Part shown: positions 1 to 54,921 of the stretch, piece after piece | How the letters are laid out: each line of letters begins with the position of its first letter | How positions within the stretch are numbered: position 1 is the stretch's first letter | Assembly (NCBI GenBank): GCA_012295275.1 | Contig: CM022673.1 | Coordinates: 7,530,311-7,594,310, forward strand | Length of the DNA stretch: 64,000 nt | Origin: Chrysomallon squamiferum | Lineage: Eukaryota; Mollusca; Gastropoda; Neomphalida; Peltospiridae | Reading direction: 5' to 3' | The notes under the pieces: model-generated | Told to the model about the DNA's origin: nothing | What the model saw: only the letters and a program-made list of their open reading frames with translations | Databases searched by the model: none | Program-made: the position numbers and the translations under genes

Positions 1-28
1 TGCGTGCGTGCGTGCGTGCGTGCGTGTG

Positions 29-64
<36 letters not shown>
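1..64. repeat. (TGCG)n/(TG)n microsatellite
   Basis: TGCG units pass into pure TG at the window edge. The TG tract is followed directly by a 48-base sequence that recurs after another TG tract at 4181. Confidence 0.95.
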
Positions 65-68
<4 letters not shown>

Positions 69-112
69 ACAATAACCTACAGATCACAAGCTTCGCCATC
101 CTGCAACTTGAT
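65..112 (+). repeat. 48-bp dispersed repeat after a TG tract, copy 1
   Basis: TTTGACAATAACCTACAGAT and the following 28 bases recur at 4181-4228 with only two differences. Both copies sit directly 3' of a (TG)n tract. The second runs into (ATAG)n. It is possibly the end of a microsatellite-tailed SINE. Confidence 0.7.
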
Positions 113-118
113 CATGGC

Positions 119-1439
119 TAATCTCGGTCACTGTGGCATTTTCAGAATCCAAAAGGAGATAGCATTTCACAGAGAAAAGAAAAAAGTGAAATCTTTAATG
201 TGTTTCCTTAAAAGAAGAAATAAAAAAAAAAAAAAAAATGTGAGAAAATCAACATTCGCTCGAATGTTAACCTAAAGTGAGAGGTTCTGCTACTGCTGAT
301 GCTACTGTTGTTGTTGTTATTATTATTATTATTATTGTTATTATTGTTGTTATTATTCTACCAATGAATACTACTATTACAATTCAACTAGTGATTTATT
401 ACTATTGTATTACTGCAAGTAATATTATTATAGTTTTTATTGTTGTTCTTGTAGGACACATGATAGTGACATTAATAGTAAATAAAAGTAATGGAATTAG
501 CAGCAGCGGTATTAGTAGTAACTAATAATAATAAATTAAAATGTGTGGCGACGAAAATACAAACATATAACAAAAATCATGTTACAAAGCGTTTAACGAA
601 TATAAATCCAGTTTAATTCAGTTCTCGAATAACAGCGTTTTTAACGCAGTCTTTCATACGCTGTGAAATAAATATATATAAAAAAAAAATGGAGTACTTT
701 TCGTGCTTGTTCAGCGCTAGCAGTTTTCGTCGGTTCCAAAATTGAGACCTCCTGCCGGAACCATTGTAGATTCGCCACTGAGATACGCTAACATAATCTC
801 CGCTCTTAACGGATAATAAACCTCTTATAACTTCCTCTTTTAGCTCAAGTGTACTCAGAATCGTACCGACTTTTGTTTTCTTTGAAAGTGCTATTAAAAC
901 AATTAATTGGAGCAATAAGTTGTAAACAAACCAACAATTAAAACCTAAAAATATATCCGATACTAAAAGGAACAAAACGAAGAAAAAGAGAAGGAAACAG
1001 CGAAGAATAAAGAAAAGTAATAATAATTATTAAAAAAAAACCGCTGATGTTTTTGAATTGGTTAGGCACAAACGCCGATAAATGTGGATTAAAAGAGTCG
1101 TGAACAAAAGGAAGGCGTCTTGTTGATAATGTGATTTAATATTCGCACTGATGCCAATATTCTTAGTATTGTTGATTTAAGAAAAATAAATTTAAAAAAT
1201 GTTTCGTCTTTTCCCCCGTTTTCTTCAATTTCGTTGACGTATGTCGATCATTTAACCTTCATCCTTCTATACCATTTCATCAAACAGTGAGGATTTATTA
1301 TTGGCAAAAATTATAATTCAGAATGTTATGATAGAAAAAAAAAAAAACAACAGCAAGACTGAACTATCCGATAATCCTGACGCATTTAAAGCCCATTAGA
1401 CAAAGTGTTGAAATCTCATTGATTTTTGAAAAAAGTTTG
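119..1439. other. AT-rich DNA upstream of gene 1, no gene seen
   Basis: This stretch holds an A-run near 222-238, TTG/ATT-rich triplet sequence near 300-360 and ordinary AT-rich DNA. The open frames here, including a 120-codon minus-strand one at 613-975, have no coding character that I can recognise. Confidence 0.6.
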
Positions 1440-1898
1440 GTTTTCTCGTTTGCTTTTAAATCTCGCCTGCATTTGGCTGCCCTCCAGTTTGCAGACGACA
1501 AGAGTTACTCGCGCCTGTGACGTCATTTCATAGTCTCTTCTTTAATTCCGCTTCGCTCCAGCATTTGGAACCGAATTGTGTAGCAGACGATACTCGCACT
1601 GAGGCGGGCTGTGTGTGAATAGTAGTACTGGTGCAAAACATTTCGCACGGGCAACTTGATGTTGACATTGTAACAGTGCAAGCATAGAAACCGCTTTAGC
1701 TCGTTCAGAACGTATGTGACATGGCAGAAAGCAAGAAAAACTTCGACGAAAACCTCACGTCTTCTTTTTTTGTCATGATGTTCATGGTCACAGACACAAT
1801 GGGAGCTATACTCCTTGATGCTGTAACGGAGGATTAGCATTCAGTTTTTGTTAAAAAGTCAAGCAGCGTGGACTAACTTATAAGCAAGATAGTTCATT
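1440..1898 (+). promoter_or_regulatory. Candidate promoter and 5' leader of gene 1
   Basis: This island is richer in G+C and CpG than its surroundings and lies directly upstream of the signal-peptide exon. It contains a perfect CRE palindrome TGACGTCA at 1518-1525 and several short GC-rich motifs between 1490 and 1610. A stop codon (TAG at 1890) lies in frame just before the ATG at 1899, so the leader is non-coding in that frame. The transcription start cannot be placed by eye. The role is inferred from position and base composition. Confidence 0.4.
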
Positions 1899-45395
<43,497 letters not shown>

Positions 45396-45514
45396 ATGAA
45401 TTTATTTAGAGGAAATATTCAAACAACGTTATTTTCCCGCATTTCTTTACGTGACCAGTTTTGGGAAAACAAAACGATCACAGCGAGTTTCCGAAACTGC
45501 TCCGGTGTTTACAG
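45396..45514 (+). CDS. Gene 2 exon 1 (candidate first exon)
   Basis: The ATG at 45396 follows an in-frame TAA at 45393. The frame MNLFRGNIQTTLFSRISLRD stays open to a consensus donor TTTACAG|GTAAGA, leaving two bases that complete the first codon of the exon at 46410. The sequence CCCGCATTTCTTTACGTGAC through the donor is almost unchanged in copy B, including bases beyond the donor. A second frame is also open here, and copy B has lost the ATG. A non-coding first exon or promoter is therefore a real alternative. Confidence 0.4.
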
Positions 45515-45782
45515 GTAAGAAAGAGCTCGAATTTCGATTTCTGTGTACAGATTTATTCACTGCAGTTAATATGCACAATTACTGTTGGGTTTTAAATACG
45601 CATGCATATAAAATGTTATACGTATCGTTAAAATGCCGTAAGTTTTGAGTTTTGAATGCGTGCTTTTGTGTTTTAATATGTGGGTCATGCAATAAATAGC
45701 AAACGTGTTATAGATAGCGATCGCTTGATAGGTATGGCGTTTATAAATAAAACAAATATTCTTTCCTTGATAATCGTAACTG

Positions 45783-45822
<40 letters not shown>

Positions 45823-46092
45823 TAGGGAAAAAAATAGTGCTGTATTATTCAATATATAAAAATTCGATATATAATAAATAATAGTAACAAAACTGAAAAT
45901 GTTTTTGCATTTAAATTTTTTATAAAATATAACAAAATAATAATTGTTTAAGTTATTTTGCTAATTATCTAAATATCAATGTAGTCTCGGTTGAAGTAAA
46001 AAGGTAAAGACACTTTGACACTGTTATCTGACATTGTTTATCTAGATGTCCTGAACCAGAATATTCTTGGAGGTCTTATGTCGTTGGGCCTG

Positions 46093-46153
<61 letters not shown>

Positions 46154-47095
46154 CATCATCATCGCCAAGGCTTATATTTAAAAATAAAAATAAATTAAAT
46201 AAAAAAATAAAAAATATTCTTTACTAAGTGGCAAAATATTAATTTCTTTAGTTGGTTTCATTTTCCTTATGAACATATTATAAAGCAGCAAACACTTTTC
46301 TGTGTGTTCTTATTATGTACATGCGTCCAAATCCATTAAAAAAAAAGAGTTAATTTATTCATTTGTTATATGGTTACGTTTTGATAGTTTTATATCGTTT
46401 TATTTTTAGTACTGAAAATAAAAAACCTGGGAAAACATTAGACGTTGAACTGTCATCAAATTTTGACTCAAACCAAACCAAGTCAGTAAACAGACTGAAA
46501 GACAAAATGAGTGGATACACTGTAAGTACTGAACCCTGTCATCTGAACCTTACACTTCTCATATCTATGACTGAAGTTATTAAAAAAAAAAAAAAAAAAA
46601 CTGTCTAGTAGTATCAGATATATATTTTTAATTACCTATTTTATAGTTTTATTATACAAAATATTTTAATGTATGCATACTTTAGTATATGACTAAGTAA
46701 GATTTCCACTTTAATATCGTGTTTTCAGAACAATGGTAGTACAAGAAAACTACCAACTTATGAATTAAACAACATTCTTAATGACACTCTAAAAACGAAC
46801 ATGGTGAGTCCATTTTAGTGATGGTGAAATTTTAATAGTAAAGTTTGCATGTTGTTGTTTTTTTATTATTATTTTTTTTTTTAGTTTTCTTTTTTCCATT
46901 TTCTGTGAAACAAAATATCATGTACAACTTCCTAAACCAATATTTCTTAAATTTATGAATGAATGAAATTTATGTATTACCCATATTTGTAGTGAAAATA
47001 TCAAAGTTCATTATTTTTTCTGTTGTATATTGCATATTACAACTTTAAAACATCATCAAGAATGAACTTGGATTTAATATATTTTTAAATAATGG

Positions 47096-47126
<31 letters not shown>

Positions 47127-50100
47127 CACATATACTCGTGAATATAAATGTCCCTTGATTAAGAAAATCATGACCTTTTTTCAGTTTAATAAATTATTTC
47201 TGACATACTTTAGAAAGTATCCATAACCATGGAATGTATTTTCTTATGTATGGAAAGATGTATATAAAATATTTTTTCTGTTATTCTTAACTATATACAA
47301 TATCTGTAGATTTAAAGCAGTCTTCAGTGAATTGCAAAGTAAAATATTTCTTTCTTTGACAGATTGTGAATGAAGAAAATAGCTTTTCTTATCCAGTGAA
47401 CAAACTAACCCTGGTGAAAACTGAAAAAAAGCGCCTAAAGAAATCAGATATGAAGTATGTAAATTTGTCAGAACTGGATGCAAACAAGCTTGAATATGAA
47501 TCTGAGGTATAGTGCACCAATAAGCCTATGTTTATATATTGCAAAAAACAAAATAATGATAATAAATGAACCAACAACATAAGGAGCTGATAAATTAAGC
47601 CCTTAATATGTTATGTGGTTAGATTTACTTCAGTTCTTGAAAACTTAACTCAGATTATGGTTGTAGGATCAATCCTTGGCAGGTTCACAGAGCTGCTGTT
47701 TTCCCCTATCAACCGTTACTTCTAATTCATAATGTCAGTAATCTCTTGCTGGAATGCACAGAATAAAATCTGAGTGGATGATGAAGTGAATTTGTTAAAT
47801 CATGTGCACCACATTGTTCAAATACAGAGTTTATTTTTGTTGTGACTAAAGTGATTTCCTGTACCATGTTGAAATCAGCAGATTTGTGGCAAGAGATTTT
47901 GATTAAATGGTGTAAAATACCACACCTTTAACGTTTATGGTTATAATGATAATGTATGCATATTTAACTGCTCTGTGTGTGTGTGAGTGACAGAATGTGA
48001 AACATTACAAAACAAAATTTTTAATTAAATGTTTATTACTTTACAGAATGATGAACTCATTATGTCAGTTGAAAAGGTTTGTTTAATTTTATATATTACA
48101 CAGTTGTTTTATTATTTTAAATAAGATTATTTTCTACATCTAATCTAGCAAAATTGAAAGAGAGTTCAGTTAGTCTTCACATCAATAAGTTTATAATTTG
48201 GTTTGTATTTTTGGTGGGTGGTTTTTTGCTTTGTATTCAAGTAAACCATCAGTTTTCCTTGCACATCTGGCAGTTTGATGTATATATCCCATGTATTTAA
48301 TGCAGATAGAAATTTAAATTAAATAAATATTAAATGGAAATTAAATGACTAAATACCATATATTAGTATTGTACCAAAAAAATTAGGTTGTTAAATATAA
48401 GAACAAAATATACAATTTTTTCTAAACCACCAGTGTCTGGAAAATTGATTGTGTACCTGTATCTAGTTATTTTAGGTATATGCTTTTTAATGAAAATAGT
48501 AAATCTTTCAGTTGAAACATAATGATAGTTCAGCAGTGACAGCTTGTAACTTTAAAATCTACAAAACATCATATGCTATTTTCATTATTGCTATTGATCC
48601 TGTGTTCAGTTATAATTCATATCTGTATACAGAGAGGTTATGTTACAAAAAGATTCAAGTAATATTCAATGTACATAAAATTATCTGAATGCTGAAGATA
48701 GTGTGTGTTTGTGTGTGTGTGTGCGTGTGTGAGTGACTGAATGACACATTTACAACTTAATTTAAATACAAACCAGTATACTGTGTTTGTATCCACAGAA
48801 GAAGAAGGTTCAAAAAAACGTACGAAGTGATCCTGTCAAAAAGGTTTGTTTGTTTTGCTGTGACAATTAACACTAACTATTCTATGTGAATGTCTGACCT
48901 TTATGTCCAGTTTTCACTCTTACCATTATCTTCCTTTATCACTGTGTTACTTTTATGTTCATTTGTCACTGCGTTACCATTATGTTCATGTGTGACTGTG
49001 TTACCTTTATCTTCCTTTATCACTGTGTTACCTTTATGTTCATTTGTCACTGTGTGTTACCTTTATGTTCATTTGTCACTGTGTGTTACCTTTATGTTCA
49101 TTTGTCACTGTGTGTTACCTTTATGTTCATTTGTCACTGTGTGTTACCATTATATTCATTTGTCACTGTGTTACCATTATGTACATTTGTCAGTGTCACC
49201 ATTATCTTCATTTGTCACTGTGTTACCTTTATGTTCATTTGTCACCTGTTAGCTTCCTGGATAAAAGGTCTGGTACTTAGACTACATCATACATTTTGTG
49301 TCTCTATGTATTTGTGTGTATTTTAATATTTTATAGGAATATTAGATATTATGGCTAAATCACACATTTATTTTAATACATTATAATTAAGCAAGATAAC
49401 ATATAATTGTAGTTTATATGTGTTTTTCACTTTGAAGCACAATTTATGGTCAAGTTTCAATATATTGAGATCTGAATTTACTATCTCCAATATAATTTTT
49501 ACATAAATATATTTTTGAATTGAAAGTGTCATGTTGTCTGTGTATATATGTTTGTCTTCCACTGACAAATTTAGTACATAATTTCAATGGAAACACAAAC
49601 TTCATTTATGTTGCAGCCGGAAAGTGCTTCCAAAGAAGTACAGGTTGACCTGAGCAAAAAGGTTTGTTTATTTTGTTGTGATAATTAGCACTAATCAACA
49701 CCATCATTAAACAATTATAATGTACAGCAGTCACCTTGACATAATATCAGTTGTCACCATGTTATTGATTGTTGCTCAGATATGATGTAGTTCTCACTAT
49801 ATGACCATAATGTTGAGTTTTCATTCAGTCACAATTATTTTCATTTTATTCAATTGTCACTTCATAACTAATGGGTTTTAATTAGCATTTTATGTCTGTT
49901 ATGTTACTGTATAACCAGTGCATTTAGTTGCTACTGTGCTTTCAGTGTTTCAGTTGTCATTATGTAATCAGTATATCAAATTGTCTCTATGTAACTAGGT
50001 CACTTTGTAGCCATCATGTTTGTCTGTCATTATGTTGCCAGAGCATTCAGCTGTCACTATGTAACCATTAGTTTGAGGTGTCACTATGAAACTAATACAT

Positions 50101-51513
50101 TCAGTTGCTACAGTATATACACAATGTTCATTTGTCATTGTTCCTAATGATAATTAACTGTAAAGAATATGTATTATTGAGACAGCTTGCTTTAGTTTTC
50201 TTGGAGTATGTTTGTTTTTTCATTTTCTTATGTGTCTGCATATCTGTCTGGTGTACTTGATATTTGTTTTGCCTATGTTCCCCAAGTTTGTTCCCTATCT
50301 GTGTAATATGGCATAACTTAGAATAACAGGATGATGATATCAAAGAAGAGGACATTGATCTAAATAAAAAGTTAGTTTATTTTACAGTGGCCTTTTTACA
50401 GAATCTGCCTCTTAATGTCATTTGTCATTTTGTTTCTCTTTTGATTCCCAACAATATAATTTTTCTTTACAGTAACATTTGGTTGTTGTTGTTGTTGTTT
50501 TTTTTGTTGTTTTTTCATAGTAACTTTTGATTAGATTTACTGTAAATTTGTTGTTTGAGATTAACATTTGTTTTGTGGGGTTTTTTGTGGGGGTTTGTTT
50601 TTTCACAGTAATATTTTGTTTTGTTTTACTGTAACATTTCTTTGCTTTGGGTTTTTTTTCACAGTAATATTTGTTTTTCTTCACAATAAAATCTCAATAT
50701 TGTTTACAATCATTCAAAATGAAATTAATTCCTTTTGAAGAATATCTTCAGAGTCCATGACTCCTATCACTGTTTAGTTTTATTACATTATATGTTAATT
50801 TTCATCCTTCAGAACAATAAATGGTGAAAATTACCTTTTTTCTGTTTATTTAAAATACATTATCACAGTCTGTATTAAGTATATTAATAAAAAGTTATAA
50901 ATACTGGTGTATGGTATTAAATGACTGAATTTGAATTTAAGTACAAGAAGAATTAGTATGCTATACTAATTCAAATGTATTTAGATGTACAAAGAAGGAC
51001 ATTTCTCTGATAGTTAGATCTGCAGGTAATGAACCATTTATCTAGCTTCAAACAGTCCCTGCATTGTTTATTTTTCATGTTTTATTTCATATTTGTATTG
51101 AGCCTTCCAAAATTCCAGCAAAACCAGAAATTGGGACCACCTCTGGTTCCAAGCTTGCCGGATAAATGGTTTGGTTCCTGTATAACAAAACCACTCATTT
51201 TTTCTGTCTCTGATCTTTGATATATTTTTTTTCATGATAGATGACGTTTCTCTATAGAGATGTAAAATAGATCATTCAAATTATGTTTATATTCATTTAG
51301 TTTAGATTATTATAAAAAAATTATTTTATTTTAAAGATGTTGAATAATAGAGAATTGTTTTTATTTATGATTTTGTTTCCATTTCAGGTTTCACAATTAC
51401 GTTTAAAGCAGAAACAGAAACTAAAAGAAATGGAGGAAGAAAAGAAGAAGTTTGAAATGAAATTACTCGAAGACAAACATATCAAAAGAGCTGTAGATTA
51501 TATGCAGCAATGA
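45396..51513 (+). CDS. Gene 2: small Lys/Glu-rich coiled-coil protein, family unknown
   Basis: Proposed exons: 45396-45514, 46410-46521, 46729-46803, 47363-47506, 48047-48076, 48799-48843, 49617-49661 and 51388-51513, all GT-AG. The first junction is phase 2; all later ones are phase 0. The sum is 696 nt, or 231 residues, with no internal stop. The protein is hydrophilic and rich in Lys, Asn, Ser and Glu. It has no signal peptide or membrane segment as modelled and ends in an about 35-residue charged coiled coil (KQKLKEMEEEKKKFEMKLL). It is probably intracellular. I do not recognise the family. The whole unit is duplicated at 56.7-63.4 kb. The first exon is the least certain: the exons from 46410 onward could instead be 3' exons of gene 1. 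Confidence 0.55.
45785..46153. repeat. (ATT)n and (TTA)n tracts in gene 2 intron 1
   Basis: (ATT)n at 45785-45822 and (TTA)n at 46095-46153. Both have partners in copy B (57825-57852 and 58134-58197) with different lengths. Confidence 0.93.
46410..46521 (+). CDS. Gene 2 exon 2
   Basis: 112 nt between acceptor TTTATTTTTAG and donor ACT|GTAAGT. It encodes TENKKPGKTLDVELSSNFDS and a further 17 residues to KMSGYT. It begins with one base of a codon, so it can accept either the gene 2 exon 1 donor (45514) or the donor-like site at the gene 1 stop (43618). If exon 1 is non-coding, the ATG at 46507 could start a shorter protein. Copy B keeps only the first 40 bases (58502-58541) and no donor. Confidence 0.6.
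46729..46803 (+). CDS. Gene 2 exon 3
   Basis: A 75-nt phase 0-0 exon, acceptor GTGTTTTCAG and donor ATG|GTGAGT, encoding 25 residues with STRKLPTYELNNILND in the middle. Its partner in copy B is 58828-58902, same length and open. The two differ at 9 bases, and 6 of the 8 changed codons replace the amino acid. Confidence 0.68.
47363..47506 (+). CDS. Gene 2 exon 4
   Basis: A 144-nt phase 0-0 exon, acceptor TCTTTGACAG and donor GAG|GTATAG. It encodes 48 residues including VNKLTLVKTEKKRLKKSD and LSELDANK. Its copy B partner, 59261-59407, is one codon longer. By hand count 32 of 144 aligned bases differ, changing 23 codons, 22 of them non-synonymous, while flanking introns are nearly identical. 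Confidence 0.7.
47590..47900 (+). repeat. Possible tRNA-derived SINE in gene 2 intron 4
   Basis: A box A-like TTATGTGGTTAG near 47611 and a box B-like GTAGGATCAATCC near 47664 lie about 50 bases apart, as in tRNA-derived SINE heads. They are followed by unique-looking body sequence. The same sequence is present in copy B at about 59528-59850, so it predates the duplication. The boundaries are guesses. Confidence 0.3.
48047..48076 (+). CDS. Gene 2 exon 5 (30-nt micro-exon)
   Basis: Acceptor ATTACTTTACAG, donor AAG|GTTTGT, phase 0-0, encoding NDELIMSVEK. Its donor and first intron bases (GTTTGTTTA) resemble those of the exons at 48799 and 49617, so it may be an older member of the same multiplied exon set. 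I found no copy B partner. Confidence 0.5.
48799..48843 (+). CDS. Gene 2 exon 6 (tandem exon unit 1)
   Basis: A 45-nt phase 0-0 exon encoding KKKVQKNVRSDPVKK. The downstream intron start GTTTGTTTGTTTTGCTGTGA closely matches that of exon 7 (GTTTGTTTATTTTGTTGTGA), showing that exon and flank were duplicated together with an 818-base period. Confidence 0.58.
48915..49250. repeat. 29-bp minisatellite
   Basis: About 11 units of 27-29 bases with core TTACCTTTATGTTCATTTG and TCACTGTG. Units are nearly identical in the middle. The open frames over it are artefacts of a period close to a multiple of three plus AT richness. It is absent from copy B. Confidence 0.9.
49617..49661 (+). CDS. Gene 2 exon 7 (tandem exon unit 2)
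   Basis: A 45-nt phase 0-0 exon, acceptor TTATGTTGCAG and donor AAG|GTTTGT, encoding PESASKEVQVDLSKK. Its copy B partner at 60996-61019 is 24 nt (EKSTSNQK), shorter by 21 nt in frame. That fits selection to keep the reading frame. Confidence 0.6.
49700..50150. repeat. Diverged TGTCACTATGTAACCA repeat array
   Basis: Imperfect 25-40-base units around TGTCACTATGTAACCA and TGTCATTATGTTGCCA fill this intron. A related array is present in copy B at about 61080-61540. The pure 29-bp minisatellite at 48915 looks like a fresh expansion of the same motif. Confidence 0.6.
50330..50371 (+). pseudogene. Broken tandem exon unit 3 of gene 2
   Basis: After acceptor TTAGAATAACAG, a 42-base open stretch encodes DDDIKEEDIDLNKK, matching the size and C-terminal charge pattern of units 1 and 2. 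The sibling donor AAAAAG|GTTTGT has lost a G here (AAAAAGTTAGTTTATTTT). Using the remaining GT would end the exon in phase 2 and give a stop a few codons into the last exon. It is probably skipped, or it makes a truncated isoform. Confidence 0.45.
51023..51180. mobile_element. Small MITE-like element with terminal inverted repeats
   Basis: It starts CAGGTAATGAACCATTTATC and ends with the near inverse complement GGATAAATGGTTTGGTTCCTG, about 20 bases of imperfect inverted repeat around about 115 bases. Related ends occur at 62994-63091 (internally shortened, carried by the segmental duplication), at 19273-19345 and, degenerate, near 49250 and 60620. No transposase is present. CAGG ends suggest the Tc1/mariner-pogo type, as inference. 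Confidence 0.45.
51388..51513 (+). CDS. Gene 2 terminal exon: coiled coil
   Basis: Acceptor TTCCATTTCAG, 41 codons and a TGA. It is Lys/Glu/Leu-rich (KQKLKEMEEEKKKFEMKLL), a typical single-helix or coiled-coil segment, ending AVDYMQQ. Copy B keeps only the first 12 codons, with acceptor CAG changed to CAT, and that dead stretch is almost unchanged in sequence. It is a useful internal contrast with the fast-changing live exons. Confidence 0.68.
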   Translation, partial: VSQLRLKQKQKLKEMEEEKKKFEMKLLEDKHIKRAVDYMQQ

Positions 51514-52861
51514 AATTTGTCAGTAACATATCTAATATAATTATTTCAGAACTGTAGAAAACGGTACCTCTTGATTAAATACTAAACTGAAGACATCTTT
51601 CGCTCAAAACTGACTACTCAGTCACAGAATTTGTAACATGAAAACTAAGTTGTCAATTTTTAATATTTCACTAACACTAAGTAAGAATATGGACTGTTAT
51701 TTTTATTTCAAAATGTTAAACAAGAAACCTGACTGGCATGATTTGAATATTTCAGTAACACTAAATAAGAAAATAGTTATTGTAACAAGAAATGTTATTG
51801 AGCTGCATGTTTGATATTTCACTGTCACTAAGGTCATATTCTTTTTATTGCAAAGCCAGCTAATTAATTTTGATTTCTGTTTAGTTCAAGGTTTTCAAAC
51901 GATCCAAGCTACAAACCATATACTGTACACTACATAGTAGTTACTGTTTTACTTTACAGCAATATCTGATGGGTCAGTAAAGATAATTTATTTACAGTTT
52001 CTCCCATCTTACTCTTGAAGTTCGTTAAAAATCAAAATTCTTCAGTCTTCTACAAAGGCAGTAAAGTAATTAGGTCGAAAATTTGAGAGTCGAGATAATG
52101 TTGATTCTAAAACATTTGGGAATCAGTGTTTCACGTCATCAGAATGTTACATACTAAAGAATCCAAACCTAGACTTTGATTTGATTTGAACCTTTAAAAC
52201 CTAGTAAAATCATAACCTACATTATTTGTTTCACAGGTATTTGCACAAATGAATTGTGGCCTTAGGTGTTCAGTTTATAATTACTGTGGTGTTTCTGGGG
52301 TTTTTTAAGAGAATTTTTCTGTAACCAAGTTAAATTCACAAACACTTATTATTATTTCACAAATATAAGAAGAAAAATTACTGGATGAAATTTGATATTT
52401 AACTGATTTCAAATAAAAATAAAAAAGTTCTGGTTTATTTTGTCAGAACCTGTTATGTGAAAATTGATTGACAATCTTTTAGAAAGTAATCTTAATCAGC
52501 TTTTATTTGAAGTTTATGATGTGTTTATTTGTTTTGTTTTGTGTAAAAGGGAATTCCAAATCATAATAAATAATGATTAATCATTCCAAAAAATTATCAT
52601 ATTTATCATTCATTAGACTGAACGTATAAAGTATTGATAAATGTTAATTTTTGATTTTTGTTTTTACCACCTCACTGAAAAACAATTAAATTTGTTTATT
52701 AATATAAATATAATTGTATTAAGTACAGTATCTCCAAATACGTTACAAATATATGTGTCATGTCTTTTAATGCCATGAATTGGAGATTTCTGGGGTAGCT
52801 TTAAACCTTTGACGGCTGAGTGTGGAATATTTAAAATGTCTGTTACAACTATAAAGTGTTG

Positions 52862-53120
52862 AGGAACCCATTGAAATTTAACTGCATTTAAAATATTTAC
52901 TCGTCAACACATTGAGATTTATCTGCATTTAAAATATTCACTCATCAAAACGTTGAGATTTATCTGCATTTAAAATATTCACTCATCAAAACGTTGAGAT
53001 TTATCTGCATTTAAAATATTCACTCATCAACACATTGAGATTTATCTGCATTTAAAATATTCACTCATCAAAACGTTGAGATTTATCTGCATTTAAAATA
53101 TTCACTCATCAAAACACAGG
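52862..53120. repeat. 41-bp minisatellite
   Basis: About six units with core TTTAAAATATTCACTCATCA followed by AAACGTTGAGATTTATCTGCA. Two unit types alternate (AAACGTTGAG and ACACATTGAG), which suggests block duplication of several units. Confidence 0.92.
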
Positions 53121-53259
53121 TCAAACCTCTTGCTTTACATAGGAATATTTTACACTGTTTGACCTTTTTCCCTGACTGTAGGGATTGTCACATGATTACA
53201 AATAGATTTTTTTTTTTCAAAAATATAGAGGGCATGCACATTTGTATTTACAAGTAAAG

Positions 53260-53610
53260 TATTAAGTGATAAATTCACAAGATAATTAAATTATAGTCAA
53301 TAAATTACAAATTAACAACATGTAAAACGATAATTTGTTTGCAGTTACAAATTTATAAGAAACAAAATTATAATTGAATTGTAGTTTCAAATTTACGATA
53401 TACAAAATGATACTTTAATTTTAGGTACAAATTTAGTAGATAAGATAATTTAATTCTAGTCAATAAAATTAGAAGATAAAATAACTAAATTCTAGAAACA
53501 AATGAACAAGATGAAAGATGATAATTTAATTGATTATACAACATTTAATTCTAGTTACAAATTTACAACATATAATTTAATTCCAGGTACACATTTAAAA
53601 GGTGTAAAAT
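53260..53610. repeat. Diverged 45-60-bp AT-rich array
   Basis: Repeated TAATTTAATTCTAG, TTACAAATTTACAA and AAAATGAT blocks recur at irregular 45-60-base spacing. It is probably an old minisatellite. Confidence 0.5.
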
Positions 53611-54108
53611 GATGATTTAAGTCAGAGTTGTTTCTGTTACACTCCGTCCAGGTTGTTACGATTATGTGATATGTTTGTAACAGTGATGGTGTCATTTGTA
53701 ACAATGAAGGTGTTTTTGTAATATTGATTAAACCATTTCCAATGATATATATGATTTGCACAGGATAAATTCATTTGCTCAACTGTAAATTTAAAAATTC
53801 TTGCACATTTCTGTACAGTTGATTTTGTTATGTTCTAGTGTATACCGGTGGCTTAAATATTTACTTATAAATATTTCTTTTCAGCAGTGGGCAGGAATAA
53901 GAAAATTAGAAGTAGCAGATGCTGGTATATTATTTCAGTTAATAGAGGTGGATAAAAAATAAAGGTTTATAATTTTAGACAAACATATATAATTTAAGTT
54001 TTATTAAGTACTTTACAAGAAAATATATTAAAATTTCAATATTATTTTCCAAATATACGAAGTTTTAAAGTTAAATTCAAACAAGGAAAAAAAATACTTA
54101 ACATTTTT

Positions 54109-54146
<38 letters not shown>

Positions 54147-54875
54147 TTTTATGCTTTGGATTTGGGTATTTTCTGTTTGTAAATATAAGATATAGATATA
54201 CATTTATATATGTTTATGCATATGCACCAGTTTTTTACATTTTTCTATTCTGTAATAATATTTACAGCAATCAGTTTATATAAACATAATCTTTTAGAAT
54301 CACAGAAGTATATTAAAAGACGTCCGAGTTACTCTGTTTCCACACTGTGAGGCTTGTAATAACAGTCTGTAGCAATTAAAGTTTACCAAAAATGGAATAT
54401 ATTTCTATACTTAAATAAAATAAAATTTTCAGTACGATATATTCATCCATAATTTGTTTTGGTACAAAATTCATGAGAATACAACAACAAAAAACAAACA
54501 AACAAACAAAAACAATAATCAGCTCATGCTACAAAGTAAAAATAAATCTAAGGGACGTAATTCTTGTTACTTTTAGAATCTTACATTTATGGTTGGAAAT
54601 GGGTCACATTTTAATTGTTACAGCTAATATTACATTTTAGATTATCGGAGTTGGCATGTTACAAGTTATATGGTGAAAATATTGCTTTATGAATGTGTCT
54701 GAACTGTTATTTGCTGATTAAGTTTAAGACTAAATTATTTAATAATACCGTTTACTTTGCTTCTTATCTTTTTTATTTTTTTATTTTATTATTATTAAAA
54801 TGTTGTTTTTTTCATAGATTTAGGAAATTTTTTTTATTAATGTCATTAATAATTGGGTAAATTTTTTCAGGGTAG

Positions 54876-54921
<46 letters not shown>

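Noticed and set aside
48955-49326. 123-codon frame rich in Cys, Val and Phe
   Set aside because: It covers the 29-bp minisatellite and several overlapping frames are open at once.
50805-50850. Acceptor-like CTTCAG|AACAATAAATGG shared with 62570, resembling the start of gene 2 exon 3
   Set aside because: No donor follows within a plausible open frame in either copy.
52862-53120. Evenly spaced repeats suggesting a CRISPR-like array
   Set aside because: The units are directly adjacent with no unique spacers, in a eukaryotic gene-flanking region; it is a minisatellite.
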